Origin: VXYL01 sp965199945
GTDB lineage: Bacteria; Pseudomonadota; Gammaproteobacteria; Pseudomonadales; Azotimanducaceae
Assembly: GCA_965199945.1 (NCBI GenBank)
Contig: OZ241354.1
Location: forward strand, 868,001 to 932,000
Reading direction: 5' to 3'
DNA: 64,000 nt
A program made the position numbers and the translations under genes. Each line of letters opens with the position of its first letter. The stretch's first letter is position 1. Of the stretch, positions 8,680-16,556 are shown in pieces. The notes under the pieces are model-generated. The model made no database searches, was not told the origin of the DNA, and saw only the letters and a program-made list of their open reading frames with translations.

Positions 8680-9281
8680 CGTGGATTCTCCGTTCCAACC
8701 GTGCTCGGCCGATCCGTCAGCGGACGGATGCGCCGGTCGACCGACTCCCTGGCCCGGAAGATGCGCGAGCGCACCGTGCCCACCGGGCAGCTCATGATTT
8801 CCGCGATTTGGGCGTAGCTTAGACCATCGAACTCGCGAAGAGTTAGCGCCAATCGCAGCTCCTCGGGCAGGGCGTCGATGGCCGCCACCACCGCCGCCTG
8901 CAGTTCGGACTGGCGCATGGCCCCTTCCGGCCCGGCGGTGTCGCGCAGCGCTTCCGGCGCTTCTCCCGGAATGGCGCCGTCGCCGTCGAGTTCAACGCCC
9001 TGGGGCCGGCGCGCGGTCGCCGCCAAGTGGTTCTTCGCCGTGTTGACGGCGATGCGGTAGAGCCACGTGTAGAAGGCGCTGTGGCCGCGAAAGCGCGGCA
9101 GCGCCCGGTAGGCCTTGATGAACGCCTCCTGCACCACGTCGTCGATGTCGGCCGGCTGCCGCAGGTAGCGGGCCACCAGGCCTTGGATCTTGTGCTGGTA
9201 GCGCCGGTAGAGCAGATCGAAGGCGGCCCGCTCGCCCTGCTGCACGCGCCGCACAAGCTCCTTGTCCGTGTCCGCGCTCAA
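8676..9281 (-). CDS. rpoE: RNA polymerase sigma factor RpoE/AlgU (sigma-E)
   Basis: Extracytoplasmic-function sigma factor of the envelope stress response. Read from the TTG at 9281 it is 201 residues. Region 2 contains DLLYRRYQHKIQGLVARYL and DDVVQEAFIKAYRALPRFRG; region 4 contains ALPEELRLALTLREFDGLSY and CPVGTVRSRIFRAR. The TTG start is supported by AAGGAGAG 8 bases upstream and by the family length of about 190-200; longer in-frame starts give a non-homologous Arg/Ala tail. It heads a run of overlapping genes with rseA, rseB and rseC. A possible promoter lies about 100 bases upstream (9379-9407). Confidence 0.95.
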   Translation of the reverse strand: MSADTDKELVRRVQQGERAAFDLLYRRYQHKIQGLVARYLRQPADIDDVVQEAFIKAYRALPRFRGHSAFYTWLYRIAVNTAKNHLAATARRPQGVELDGDGAIPGEAPEALRDTAGPEGAMRQSELQAAVVAAIDALPEELRLALTLREFDGLSYAQIAEIMSCPVGTVRSRIFRARESVDRRIRPLTDRPSTVGTENPR

Positions 9282-9378
9282 GATGTAGGCTCTCCTTGCG
9301 CTTGTGCCGAGGCGGCAGGCCGACGCTTGCGTCCGTGCCGGGCGCACGTGCTAGCGCACGCCGCAGGGACGCCTCGCC

Positions 9379-9407
9379 ATTATCGCAAGCAGATGCGCCT
9401 GTGCGAA
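9379..9407 (-). promoter_or_regulatory. Candidate sigma-70-like promoter of the rpoE operon
   Basis: On the minus strand TTCGCA (9407-9402) and GATAAT (9384-9379) are separated by 17 bases, in the 168-base gap between divergent rpoE and pyrH. Each box differs from consensus (TTGACA, TATAAT) at one to three positions. The -10 box is an AT-rich spot in otherwise very GC-rich DNA. A separate sigma-E promoter would be expected for rpoE autoregulation, but I could not identify one with confidence. Confidence 0.35.
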
Positions 9408-9449
9408 CGCGCAAGCGCTTGATCCCTTGGCTGCCGGGCTTACGTTCCC

Positions 9450-10181
9450 ATGCAGGAGTGCCGAACAGCGCCGCGGCGCATCGTCGTCAAGCTCTCTGGG
9501 GAAGCGCTCGGCGGCGCGCCGGGCACGGCCTTGGACGCCGCCGTGCTGGTGCGCCTCGCCGCGGACGTGGCCGCGGCTGCGAAGAAGTGCGAGATCGCGC
9601 TGGTGATCGGCGGCGGCAATCTGCTGCGCGGCGCGACGCTCGCCGGCGACGGCATCGCGCGCACCACGGCCGACCACATGGGCATGCTGGCGACCATCAT
9701 CAACGCCCTGGCGTTCCGCGACGTACTGCGGGGTCTCGGCGCGCCGGCGGAGGCGCTTTCGTCGCACGCCGTCGCCACCGTGGTGGAGGGCTATTCGGTG
9801 CAGCGCGCCGATGCGCTGTTGCGGTCCGGCGCGGTGGCGCTCTTGGCCGGCGGCACCGGCAATCCGCTCTTCACCACCGACACCGCGGCGATCCTCCGCG
9901 CCATCGAGCTGGGCGCCAGCCTGGTCGTGAAGGCGACCAAGGTGGACGGCGTGTACGCCGCCGACCCCACAATCCATCCCGATGCCGCGCGCTTCGACGC
10001 GCTCACCTATGCGGAGGCGATGGAGAAGCGCCTGGGCGTGCTGGACCTCACGGCGATGGCGTTGGCCCAGGAATACGGCCTGCCGATGCTGGTCTGCGAC
10101 ATCAACGCGCCGGGCGCGTTGACGAAAGCGGCCGCCGGTGCCAAGGTGGGCACGCGAATCGCAGCGGACAGCGCCAAGTGA
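9450..10181 (+). CDS. pyrH: UMP kinase
   Basis: Hexameric bacterial UMP kinase (amino acid kinase fold) that phosphorylates UMP to UDP in pyrimidine synthesis. The 243 residues show RIVVKLSGEAL (phosphate binding) near the start, GGGNLLRG, the UMP-site sequence DHMGMLATIINALAFRD, and GTGNPLFTTDTAAILRA near the ATP site. Start ATG at 9450; a typical ribosome binding site is not obvious. The stop overlaps the GTG start of frr (GTGA), giving a coupled pyrH-frr unit. The usual upstream neighbour tsf is absent; rpoE lies there in the opposite direction. Confidence 0.95.
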   Translation: MQECRTAPRRIVVKLSGEALGGAPGTALDAAVLVRLAADVAAAAKKCEIALVIGGGNLLRGATLAGDGIARTTADHMGMLATIINALAFRDVLRGLGAPAEALSSHAVATVVEGYSVQRADALLRSGAVALLAGGTGNPLFTTDTAAILRAIELGASLVVKATKVDGVYAADPTIHPDAARFDALTYAEAMEKRLGVLDLTAMALAQEYGLPMLVCDINAPGALTKAAAGAKVGTRIAADSAK

Positions 10182-10735
10182 TCGACGAAATCAAAGAAGA
10201 CGCCGCCGAACGCATGGAGAAGTCCTTGCGCTCGCTGGCGACCGCGTTCTCCAGAATCCGCACCGGACGCGCCAATCCGGCGCTCCTCGACGGCGTGGAA
10301 GTGGACTACTACGGCAGCCCCACGCCGCTGCGCCAAGTGGCCAGCATCACCGTGGAGGACGCGCGCTGCCTGGTCGTCTCGCCTTGGGAAAAGCGCCTCC
10401 TGCCGAGCATCGAGAAAGCCATTCTGAAGAGCGATCTGGGCCTCACGCCGGCCGCCAGCGGCGACGTGGTGCGCCTGCCGCTGCCGCCACTCACCGAAGA
10501 GAATCGCCGCGACCTGATCCGCCAGGCGCGCAACGAGACGGAAGGCGCCCGCGTGGCCATCCGCAACATCCGCCGCGACGCCATCGCCGACCTGCGCGAG
10601 CTGGTGCGCGAAAAGGAGGCCACCGAAGACGACGGCCGCCGCGCCGAAGAGGACGTGCAACGGCTCACGGACGAGCGCGTGAAGCGCGCCGACGCCGCCT
10701 TGGCGAAGAAGGAAGAGGACCTGCTGGCGATCTAG
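10178..10735 (+). CDS. frr: Ribosome recycling factor
   Basis: Splits post-termination ribosomes together with EF-G. Translation from the GTG at 10178 gives exactly 185 residues, the standard family length, beginning MIDEIKEDAAERMEKSLRSL and including FSRIRTGRANPALLDGVEVDYYG and SPWEKRLLPSIEKAIL, both family signatures. The GTG overlaps the pyrH stop codon. uppS, often downstream of frr, is not present; the next gene is convergent with a 57-base gap. Confidence 0.96.
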   Translation: MIDEIKEDAAERMEKSLRSLATAFSRIRTGRANPALLDGVEVDYYGSPTPLRQVASITVEDARCLVVSPWEKRLLPSIEKAILKSDLGLTPAASGDVVRLPLPPLTEENRRDLIRQARNETEGARVAIRNIRRDAIADLRELVREKEATEDDGRRAEEDVQRLTDERVKRADAALAKKEEDLLAI

Positions 10736-10792
10736 GCGCGTCTTCGACCGCCACGCGGCGCAATCCTCGCCGACGAAGCCCGCCACGTCCGC

Positions 10793-11890
10793 CTAGTGGA
10801 CGCAGCCTCGCGCCGGCGCGTCGATGATCTGCTCGACGACGCCGTTGCGAACGCCCAGGTAGCGTTCCCAGCGGTTCATCGTCACGTCCTGCTGGTGCGT
10901 CAGCAGAAAGAAGCGGTCGCCGATGCCGAGCGGCATGGCGTTCGTCGCCGTCAGCGTTGCGCCGTGGTGGTCGATGGTGGCGACCTCGGCGTTCGGGACG
11001 CCTTCCAGCGTCGGCAGGCCGTTCGGCGCGCCGATGGCGTCGATGGGCACGTCGCCGATTGCCGTTCGGGCATCCGGGCGCGCCACGACACGCCCCATCA
11101 CCCTCGCCGCGAAGCGAAACTCGGCCATGTAGGCGTAGGGCACTTCCATGACGATGTAGGTGCCGCCCTCGATCTCGGTGACTTCCGGCATGGTGGCCGC
11201 CACGTCGTAGGTCCAGGTCTCGCCGGTGGAGACGATCTCGACGTCGATGCCGGCCGCTTCGATGGCCTCCTTCGCCGCCACCACCTTGGCCATGCAGGAG
11301 CGGCCTTCCTCGAAGCGCCGGCGGCGGCTCGGCGAAGGCGCGCTCGGCACCTGGTGGCTCGCCACGCCGCGAAACCGCAACCCGGGCGTCGCGGCGACAC
11401 GTTGCGCCAGCGCCACCGCGCCCGGCACCGTGCGCGCGCCGCCGCGCCCCATCATCGTGTCCACTTCCACCACCACGCCCAGCGTCGCGCCAACGAAGTT
11501 CGCGGCGCGCGCCAGTCGCTCGACCTGCTCCGGCGCGTCCACGGCCACGGTCACGTCGATGCGCTTCGCCAATGCCGCGAGGCGCTTGAGCTTCGCCGCG
11601 TCCACGACCTGATTGGCCAGCAGCACGTTGCCGGCGCCGGCGTTGGCGAAGACCTCCGCTTCGGAGACCTTGGCGGCGCAGACGCCCCCCACGGTGCCGC
11701 CGGCGGCCACCTGCATGGCGAGGATCTGCGGCGACTTGTGGTTCTTGCCGTGGGGGCGCAGGCGGATGGTCTTGTCGCGGTAGTGCGCGGCGATCACGCC
11801 GATGTTGTGTTCCAGCGCATCGAGATCGACCACCAGCGCCGGCGTCTCCACGTCGTCGAGCGCGGCGCCGGTCATGGGCTGGACGATCAC
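10793..11890 (-). CDS. DSD1-family PLP enzyme (D-threonine aldolase / D-serine dehydratase-like)
   Basis: Fold-type III PLP enzyme of about 365 residues: an alanine-racemase-like TIM barrel followed by the DSD1 C-terminal beta domain. The N-terminus reads VETPALVVDLDALEHNI, and the cofactor lysine lies in RPHGKNHKSP. Near the C-terminus GDRFFLLTHQQDVTMN sits where DSD1 enzymes have a metal-binding His; the Cys or Asp partner is not obvious because the usual NHxCPT is altered. I use the GTG at 11890, which overlaps the upstream stop (GTGA) and has a GGGG stretch upstream; ATG at 11875 is an alternative. The substrate is unknown: D-threonine, D-serine or a beta-hydroxy-aspartate are possible. 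Confidence 0.75.
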   Translation of the reverse strand: MIVQPMTGAALDDVETPALVVDLDALEHNIGVIAAHYRDKTIRLRPHGKNHKSPQILAMQVAAGGTVGGVCAAKVSEAEVFANAGAGNVLLANQVVDAAKLKRLAALAKRIDVTVAVDAPEQVERLARAANFVGATLGVVVEVDTMMGRGGARTVPGAVALAQRVAATPGLRFRGVASHQVPSAPSPSRRRRFEEGRSCMAKVVAAKEAIEAAGIDVEIVSTGETWTYDVAATMPEVTEIEGGTYIVMEVPYAYMAEFRFAARVMGRVVARPDARTAIGDVPIDAIGAPNGLPTLEGVPNAEVATIDHHGATLTATNAMPLGIGDRFFLLTHQQDVTMNRWERYLGVRNGVVEQIIDAPARGCVH

Positions 11891-12579
11891 TGGAACGCGC
11901 CCCGCGCCGCAATCGGCCACACCGCCTCCAAGCGCCCGTCGCGGACGGCGAAGACGAAGTCGTGCAGGGCGAATGCCGTGGCCACGTCCGCCGGCGTCAA
12001 GCGCAGCCAGTCGCCGATGGCGAAGCGCTGCTCCGGCGCGGCGAGCAGCACGCCGTGCTCGGCGCTGCTGGCGAGGGCCCGGCCCTTGCCGTCCATGGTG
12101 CGCGGATCGCCGAAATCTCGGCCAATGGCCTTCTGCCCGCAGTCGTGGATGACGCGGCCGGGCGTCGGCACGCTCGACACCCGCGCCGATACCGACACCG
12201 CGCCGTCGAGAACGTCCACGCCCCACAGCGGCAGCCCGTCGTCTTCGAGGACGATGCGCACAGAACGCGCCAGCGCGGCGGCGCGACGCTGGGCGGCGGC
12301 GGTCACGAGCGGGCGCAGAATGCGGATGTCCATGCAGCCGGCGGCGGCGAACACTTCCGCTTCGGCAACGCCGCGCACGGCCACGCCGGCCACGTTGCGG
12401 CGCGCCAACTGGCGCATGGCGATGGCCGGCGTCTTGTGCATCCACGCCTCGGCCCACGCCGGCGCCGGCGGCTCGGCCTTCTCGAGATTGGCGTCCAGCA
12501 CGGCGATGTCCAGCAGCAGCGCCGGGGTGTCGAGTTCTTCCATCGGCGCGCCGATGGGCTTCTCAATGGGCCGCTGCAC
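11887..12579 (-). CDS. Shortened DSD1-like paralogue lacking catalytic residues
   Basis: 230 residues resembling its downstream neighbour at both ends but about 135 shorter. It keeps LDTPALLLDIAVLDANLEK at the start, then HKTPAIAMRQLARRN and GVAEAEVFAAAG, and a C-terminal DSD1 domain (GDWLRLTPADVATAFALHDFV). Most of the central TIM barrel is missing. The position of the PLP lysine (HGKNHK in the neighbour) reads AWMHK, so the lysine is lost, and the C-terminal metal-binding NHxC is replaced by TPADVA. It is either a pseudo-enzyme partner or a decaying gene, yet the frame is open and coupled. The GTG start at 12579 overlaps the end of the alpha-E gene by 17 bases; ATG at 12543 is another possibility. 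Confidence 0.6.
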   Translation of the reverse strand: MQRPIEKPIGAPMEELDTPALLLDIAVLDANLEKAEPPAPAWAEAWMHKTPAIAMRQLARRNVAGVAVRGVAEAEVFAAAGCMDIRILRPLVTAAAQRRAAALARSVRIVLEDDGLPLWGVDVLDGAVSVSARVSSVPTPGRVIHDCGQKAIGRDFGDPRTMDGKGRALASSAEHGVLLAAPEQRFAIGDWLRLTPADVATAFALHDFVFAVRDGRLEAVWPIAARGAFQ

Positions 12580-13540
12580 GCCGAAAGTGCTCGAAGTAGG
12601 TGCCGACGATGGCGTCGTGCAGGTTGCGAAGATCGACTTGGCATTCGTCGACGAAGCGGTGCAGATCGTCTTCCCGGCCGCTCGATCCCAGTGCGCCCAC
12701 GTCTTCGGCTTCCAGCTTGGCGATGGCGTCGACGCAGGCGCCCAGCGGCACTTCGTTGCGCGGCAGCGAGCCGAGGCTGCGCCGCGCCGCCCGCAGCGAA
12801 CGCAGGTAGGAGCGCGGCAGGCGTTCGTCCTTGAACAGGAACTCGAGCACCTTGGGCGCCGAGACGGCGTCGCGCACCGAGGCGATGTACGACTGCATGG
12901 CGTAGGTGGAGCGCAGGATGCTGCGCCACTGGATGTTCTCGAACGGCTCCAGATCGTGCGGCGTGGCGAACAGGTCCGGCGAGCGCACGTCGATCAGCCG
13001 CGTGGTCATGTCGGCGCGCTCGATGTGGTTGCCGAGGCGCAGCAGCTCCCAGGGCGCGTCGTGCAGCATGTGCTGCGAGAGGAACCCCTCCAACTGCTGA
13101 ATGCGGCGGCTGATGCCGTCGAGGGCCTCGTGCAGCCGACTCGCGGTTCCGGCCGCGGCCAGCCGCGCCCGTCCGAACTGGCACAGGTCGTTGACGTACT
13201 CGAAAGTCACCCGGGGCATGGTCTCGCGCACGTTGCGGGCGTTTTCCCGCGCCGCCGCCAGGGAACGCACGATGCTGCCGGGATTGCGGTCGTCGGTGGT
13301 CATGAACTTGCACACGTTGCGTTCGTTCGCCTCGGCGCTCGGCCCGTAGAGGCTCTCGAACAGCGCCCGCGAGCCGGTGATGGCGACCACGCGCCCCCAG
13401 CCGAGGGGCAGGCGCATCGGCAGATCCATGAGCAGATTGGCATGCACGGTGATCAGCCGCGCCGTGGCGTCGGCGCGTTCGAGATAGCGGCCAAGCCAAT
13501 ACACCCGCTCGGCGACCCGCGACAGGATGTTGAAGCTCAT
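12563..13540 (-). CDS. Alpha-E domain protein (DUF403 family)
   Basis: 325-residue all-helical alpha-E protein beginning MSFNILSRVAERVYWLGRYL, the family hallmark, followed by ERADATARLI and repeated Arg-rich helices (LLRLGNHIERADMTTRLIDV). Family members are usually encoded with a circularly permuted ATP-grasp protein and a transglutaminase-like protein in putative peptide-bond-forming clusters; neither partner is adjacent here. The start at 13540 has a very strong ribosome binding site (AAGGAGGAGGGG). The gene is divergent from the molybdenum hydroxylase operon. Its biochemical role is unknown. Confidence 0.85.
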   Translation of the reverse strand: MSFNILSRVAERVYWLGRYLERADATARLITVHANLLMDLPMRLPLGWGRVVAITGSRALFESLYGPSAEANERNVCKFMTTDDRNPGSIVRSLAAARENARNVRETMPRVTFEYVNDLCQFGRARLAAAGTASRLHEALDGISRRIQQLEGFLSQHMLHDAPWELLRLGNHIERADMTTRLIDVRSPDLFATPHDLEPFENIQWRSILRSTYAMQSYIASVRDAVSAPKVLEFLFKDERLPRSYLRSLRAARRSLGSLPRNEVPLGACVDAIAKLEAEDVGALGSSGREDDLHRFVDECQVDLRNLHDAIVGTYFEHFRRAAAH

Positions 13541-13709
13541 CGGCCCCTCCTCCTTCGACGAGCCGCCTCGCGCCCCGCGTCGCGCGGGTGCGCGGCGGCC
13601 AAGTGTACCGCCCGCGGTTGGCCGCATCTCGTCCATGCGCCAGGCCCTACGCTTGCGCACGGCGAAGCGTTACTCTTGCGTACTTGGGAACGGTCGCAAG
13701 GAGGCTGCG

Positions 13710-14180
13710 ATGGCGGCTCTGCAATTGAACGTGAACGGCGAGCAGCGGCAGCTCGATGTCGAGGAAGACACGCCGCTGCTGTGGGCGCTGCGCGATTCGC
13801 TGGGGCTGGTGGGCACGAAGTTCGGCTGCGGGATCAGCCAGTGCGGCGCCTGCACGGTGCTGATCGACGGCGCTCCGGTGCGCTCCTGCTCGTACCCGGC
13901 GGTCTCGGCGGCGGGGGCCGAGGTCACCACGATCGAGGGCCTCGCGGCCCCGGACGGTGCGCTGACGCCAGTGCAGCAGGCGTGGGTGGATCTCGACGTG
14001 GCGCAATGCGGCTACTGCCAAGCGGGACAGATCATGGCCGCCGAAGGTCTGCTGCGCGACAACCCCGATCCCAGCGACGAGGACATCGACCAGGCGATGG
14101 CCCCCAACATCTGTCGCTGCGGCACCTACCTGCGCATCCGCGAAGCCGTCAAGACGGCGGCTGCGGCAAGCCGCGCTTAA
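13710..14180 (+). CDS. iorA: Isoquinoline 1-oxidoreductase-type small subunit, [2Fe-2S] protein
   Basis: 156-residue electron-transfer subunit of a molybdenum hydroxylase. It carries both iron-sulfur clusters of the family: the plant-ferredoxin type in GTKFGCGISQCGACTVL with a fourth Cys at RSCS, and the helical type in CGYCQAGQIM and NICRCGTY. ATG at 13710 follows AAGGAGG. It is 25 bases upstream of the large subunit gene, as in iorAB, qorSL and related two-subunit oxidases lacking a separate FAD subunit. Electrons probably leave to a cytochrome or quinone. The substrate cannot be read from sequence: N-heterocycles or aldehydes are the known options. Confidence 0.88.
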   Translation: MAALQLNVNGEQRQLDVEEDTPLLWALRDSLGLVGTKFGCGISQCGACTVLIDGAPVRSCSYPAVSAAGAEVTTIEGLAAPDGALTPVQQAWVDLDVAQCGYCQAGQIMAAEGLLRDNPDPSDEDIDQAMAPNICRCGTYLRIREAVKTAAAASRA

Positions 14181-14205
14181 GCGGCTGGACAACGGAGCAC
14201 AAGCC

Positions 14206-16455
14206 ATGAGCGCGTTGAACTACCAAGACATTCACGACACCACCGCGGCGGTGACGCAGCAGCGGCTGCTGCCGGGCGCGCTGCGCATCAGCAAGCTGGG
14301 GCGCCGCGAGTTCATGCAGATGACGGGGCTGGTGGGCGGCGGGCTGATGCTGGCCTTCGCCGTTCCCGCCGCCGCCAACCGGCGCGAAGGCGGCGAGAGC
14401 GCCGCGCTGGCGCCGAACGGCTTCCTGCGCATCGACGAGAGCGGCATTCTCATCTACGCCAAGAACCCGGAGATCGGCCAAGGCGTGAAGACGTCGCTGC
14501 CGATGATCGTCGCCGAGGAACTCGACGCCGCCTGGGAGGACGTGCGGGTCGAGCAGGCGCCCATCGACGATGCGGTCTACGGCCCGCAGTTCGCGGGCGG
14601 GTCGATGTCCATCCCCATGAACTGGGACCGGCTGCGCCATGCCGGCGCCACGGCGCGCGCCATGCTGCTCGGCGCTGCGGCGGCGCGCCTCGGCGTGCCG
14701 GCGGCGGAGCTGCGCACCCGCGACAGCCACGTTCTGCACGGCGGCGCCAAGCTGGCCTACACCGAACTCGCAGCCGAAGCGGCGGCGATGCCGGTGCCCG
14801 ACGCCGGCTCGCTGACGCTCAAGAAGCGCGGCGAATACCGCCTGCTGGGGCGGCGCATCACCGGCGTGGACAACGACGCCCTGGTGCGCGGCGAGCCGCT
14901 CTTCGGCATCGACCAGATGCTGCCGGGCATGAAGTACGCCACCTATCAGAAGTGCGACGCCATCGGCGGCAAGGTGAAGTCCGCCAATCTGGAGGCCGTG
15001 AAGGCCATGCCGGGCGTCCACGACGCGTTCGTGCTGGAAGGCAACGCCAACGCGATGGAACTGGCGCCGGGCGTGGCCATCGTCGCCGACTCCACCTGGG
15101 CCGCCATCCGCGCCAAGCGGGCGCTCGAAGTGGAGTGGGACGAAGCCGAAGCCGCCACCGACAGCTGGAGCGACGCCGCGGCGCGCGCCGAAGCGCTGCA
15201 GGGCGAGGCGGGCACGTCCGTCGTCGACACGGGCGACGTGGACGGTGCCTTCGAGAACGCAGCCAAGCGCCTGGACGCTTCCTACACCTACAACTTCGTC
15301 ACCCACGCCCAGCTGGAGCCGATGAACTGCACCGCGCAGTTCAAGGACGGCGCCATCGAGATGTGGTCGCCCACGCAGACGCCCGGCTTCGCCATCCGCA
15401 ACGTCGCCAACGTGCTCGGCATCGCGCCGGACAAGGTGACCGTGCATCAAGCCCGCTGCGGCGGCGGCTTCGGACGCCGCCTCTACAACGACTTCATGTG
15501 CGAAGCGGCGGCCATCGCGCAGCGCGTCGACGGGGCACCGGTGAAGCTGCAATGGACCCGCGAAGACGACATGTGCTGCGACCTGTTCCGCGCCGGCGGC
15601 TTCCATCACGTCTCCGGCACCGTGGACGGCGACGGCAAGGTCTCGGCCTGGCGCGACCACTTCGTCACCTTCACCAACGACGGCCAACGCCCGGTGAGCG
15701 GCCTCTCCGTGCGCGTCTTCCCAGGCGGGCTGTTGGACAATCTGCGCTTCGAGCAGACGCAGCTGGATTGGAAGACGCGCTGCGCCGCCTGGCGGGCGCC
15801 CGGTTCCAACGTCTTCGCCTTCGTGGTGCAGAGCTTCCTGCACGAGCTTGCCCAGGAAGCGGGGCGCGACCACTTGGACGTGCTGCTCGAAGTGCTCGGC
15901 GAACCGCGCTGGCTGATGGACGGCGACCCGCAGGCGCTGCACACCGGACGCGCCGCTGGCGTCGTGCAACTGGCGGCGGAGAAAGCCGGCTGGGGCCGGC
16001 AGATGCCCGACGGCCGGGCGCTGGGCCTCGCCTTCTACTTCAGCCACGCCGGCCACATCGCCGAAGTGGCGGACGTGAGCGTCGATGCGCAGCGGAAAGT
16101 GAAGGTTCACAAGGTCACCGTGGCGGCGGACGTGGGCCCCATCGTCAACCTGAGCGGCGCCGAGAATCAGATCCAAGGCTCCGTGATCGACGGCCTCTCC
16201 ACGATGATGGGCCTGGCCGTGACCTTCGAGCAGGGCCGCGCCCAACAGACGAACTTCGACCGCTACCCAATGCTGCGGATGCCGGCGACGCCCGAAGTAG
16301 ACGCGCACTTCATCGAGAGCGACTATCCCCCCACCGGCCTCGGCGAACCCGCGCTGCCGCCCCTCGCGCCAGCGGTCTGCAACGCTATCGCCGTGGCCAG
16401 CGGCGAGCGCGTCCGCACCATGCCGATCAGCACGGAGGGTTATTCGCTGGCGTAG
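14206..16455 (+). CDS. iorB: Isoquinoline 1-oxidoreductase-type large subunit, molybdopterin-binding
   Basis: 749-residue catalytic subunit of a xanthine-dehydrogenase-family hydroxylase, binding the molybdenum cofactor. A twin-arginine-like segment near the N-terminus (LGRREFMQMTGLVGGGLMLA, about 35-55) suggests Tat export of the folded complex. Family motifs include GGGFGRR (about 421-427), AWRAPGSN and the C-terminal GLGEPALPPLAPAVCNAI, which holds the catalytic glutamate. Ribosome binding site AACGGAG precedes the ATG. It forms an operon with the [2Fe-2S] subunit and ends before a strong hairpin. No molybdenum cofactor maturation gene is adjacent. Confidence 0.88.
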   Translation: MSALNYQDIHDTTAAVTQQRLLPGALRISKLGRREFMQMTGLVGGGLMLAFAVPAAANRREGGESAALAPNGFLRIDESGILIYAKNPEIGQGVKTSLPMIVAEELDAAWEDVRVEQAPIDDAVYGPQFAGGSMSIPMNWDRLRHAGATARAMLLGAAAARLGVPAAELRTRDSHVLHGGAKLAYTELAAEAAAMPVPDAGSLTLKKRGEYRLLGRRITGVDNDALVRGEPLFGIDQMLPGMKYATYQKCDAIGGKVKSANLEAVKAMPGVHDAFVLEGNANAMELAPGVAIVADSTWAAIRAKRALEVEWDEAEAATDSWSDAAARAEALQGEAGTSVVDTGDVDGAFENAAKRLDASYTYNFVTHAQLEPMNCTAQFKDGAIEMWSPTQTPGFAIRNVANVLGIAPDKVTVHQARCGGGFGRRLYNDFMCEAAAIAQRVDGAPVKLQWTREDDMCCDLFRAGGFHHVSGTVDGDGKVSAWRDHFVTFTNDGQRPVSGLSVRVFPGGLLDNLRFEQTQLDWKTRCAAWRAPGSNVFAFVVQSFLHELAQEAGRDHLDVLLEVLGEPRWLMDGDPQALHTGRAAGVVQLAAEKAGWGRQMPDGRALGLAFYFSHAGHIAEVADVSVDAQRKVKVHKVTVAADVGPIVNLSGAENQIQGSVIDGLSTMMGLAVTFEQGRAQQTNFDRYPMLRMPATPEVDAHFIESDYPPTGLGEPALPPLAPAVCNAIAVASGERVRTMPISTEGYSLA

Positions 16456-16468
16456 GAGGTCGCGTCAG

Positions 16469-16511
16469 GCGGCGGCTGGCGATTTGCGCAGCGCATCGCG
16501 CCAGCCGCCGC
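16469..16511. terminator. 13-bp perfect inverted repeat between convergent genes
   Basis: GCGGCGGCTGGCG (16469-16481) is exactly complementary to 16499-16511, with a 17-base loop that can pair further (TGCG/CGCA). It sits between the convergent iorB and leucine-rich-repeat genes, 14 bases after the iorB stop. There is no U tract, so it is a hairpin-type or bidirectional terminator candidate rather than a textbook intrinsic terminator. Confidence 0.6.
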
Positions 16512-16556
16512 ATCCATCGGTTCAACGGGAGATTGATCCGCCCCGTCGCCGACGTT

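Noticed and set aside
6882..8698. Longer reading of rseB that extends into rseA
   Set aside because: The extra residues lie in the rseA region in another frame and are Arg-rich noise; the signal peptide marks the true start near 7987-7999.
10796..14209. An 1137-codon open frame on the plus strand across three minus-strand genes
   Set aside because: It is Arg/His/Ala-rich with no family motif and lies opposite the DSD1, paralogue and alpha-E genes, whose frames have clear motifs and starts. Long antisense frames are expected at this GC content.
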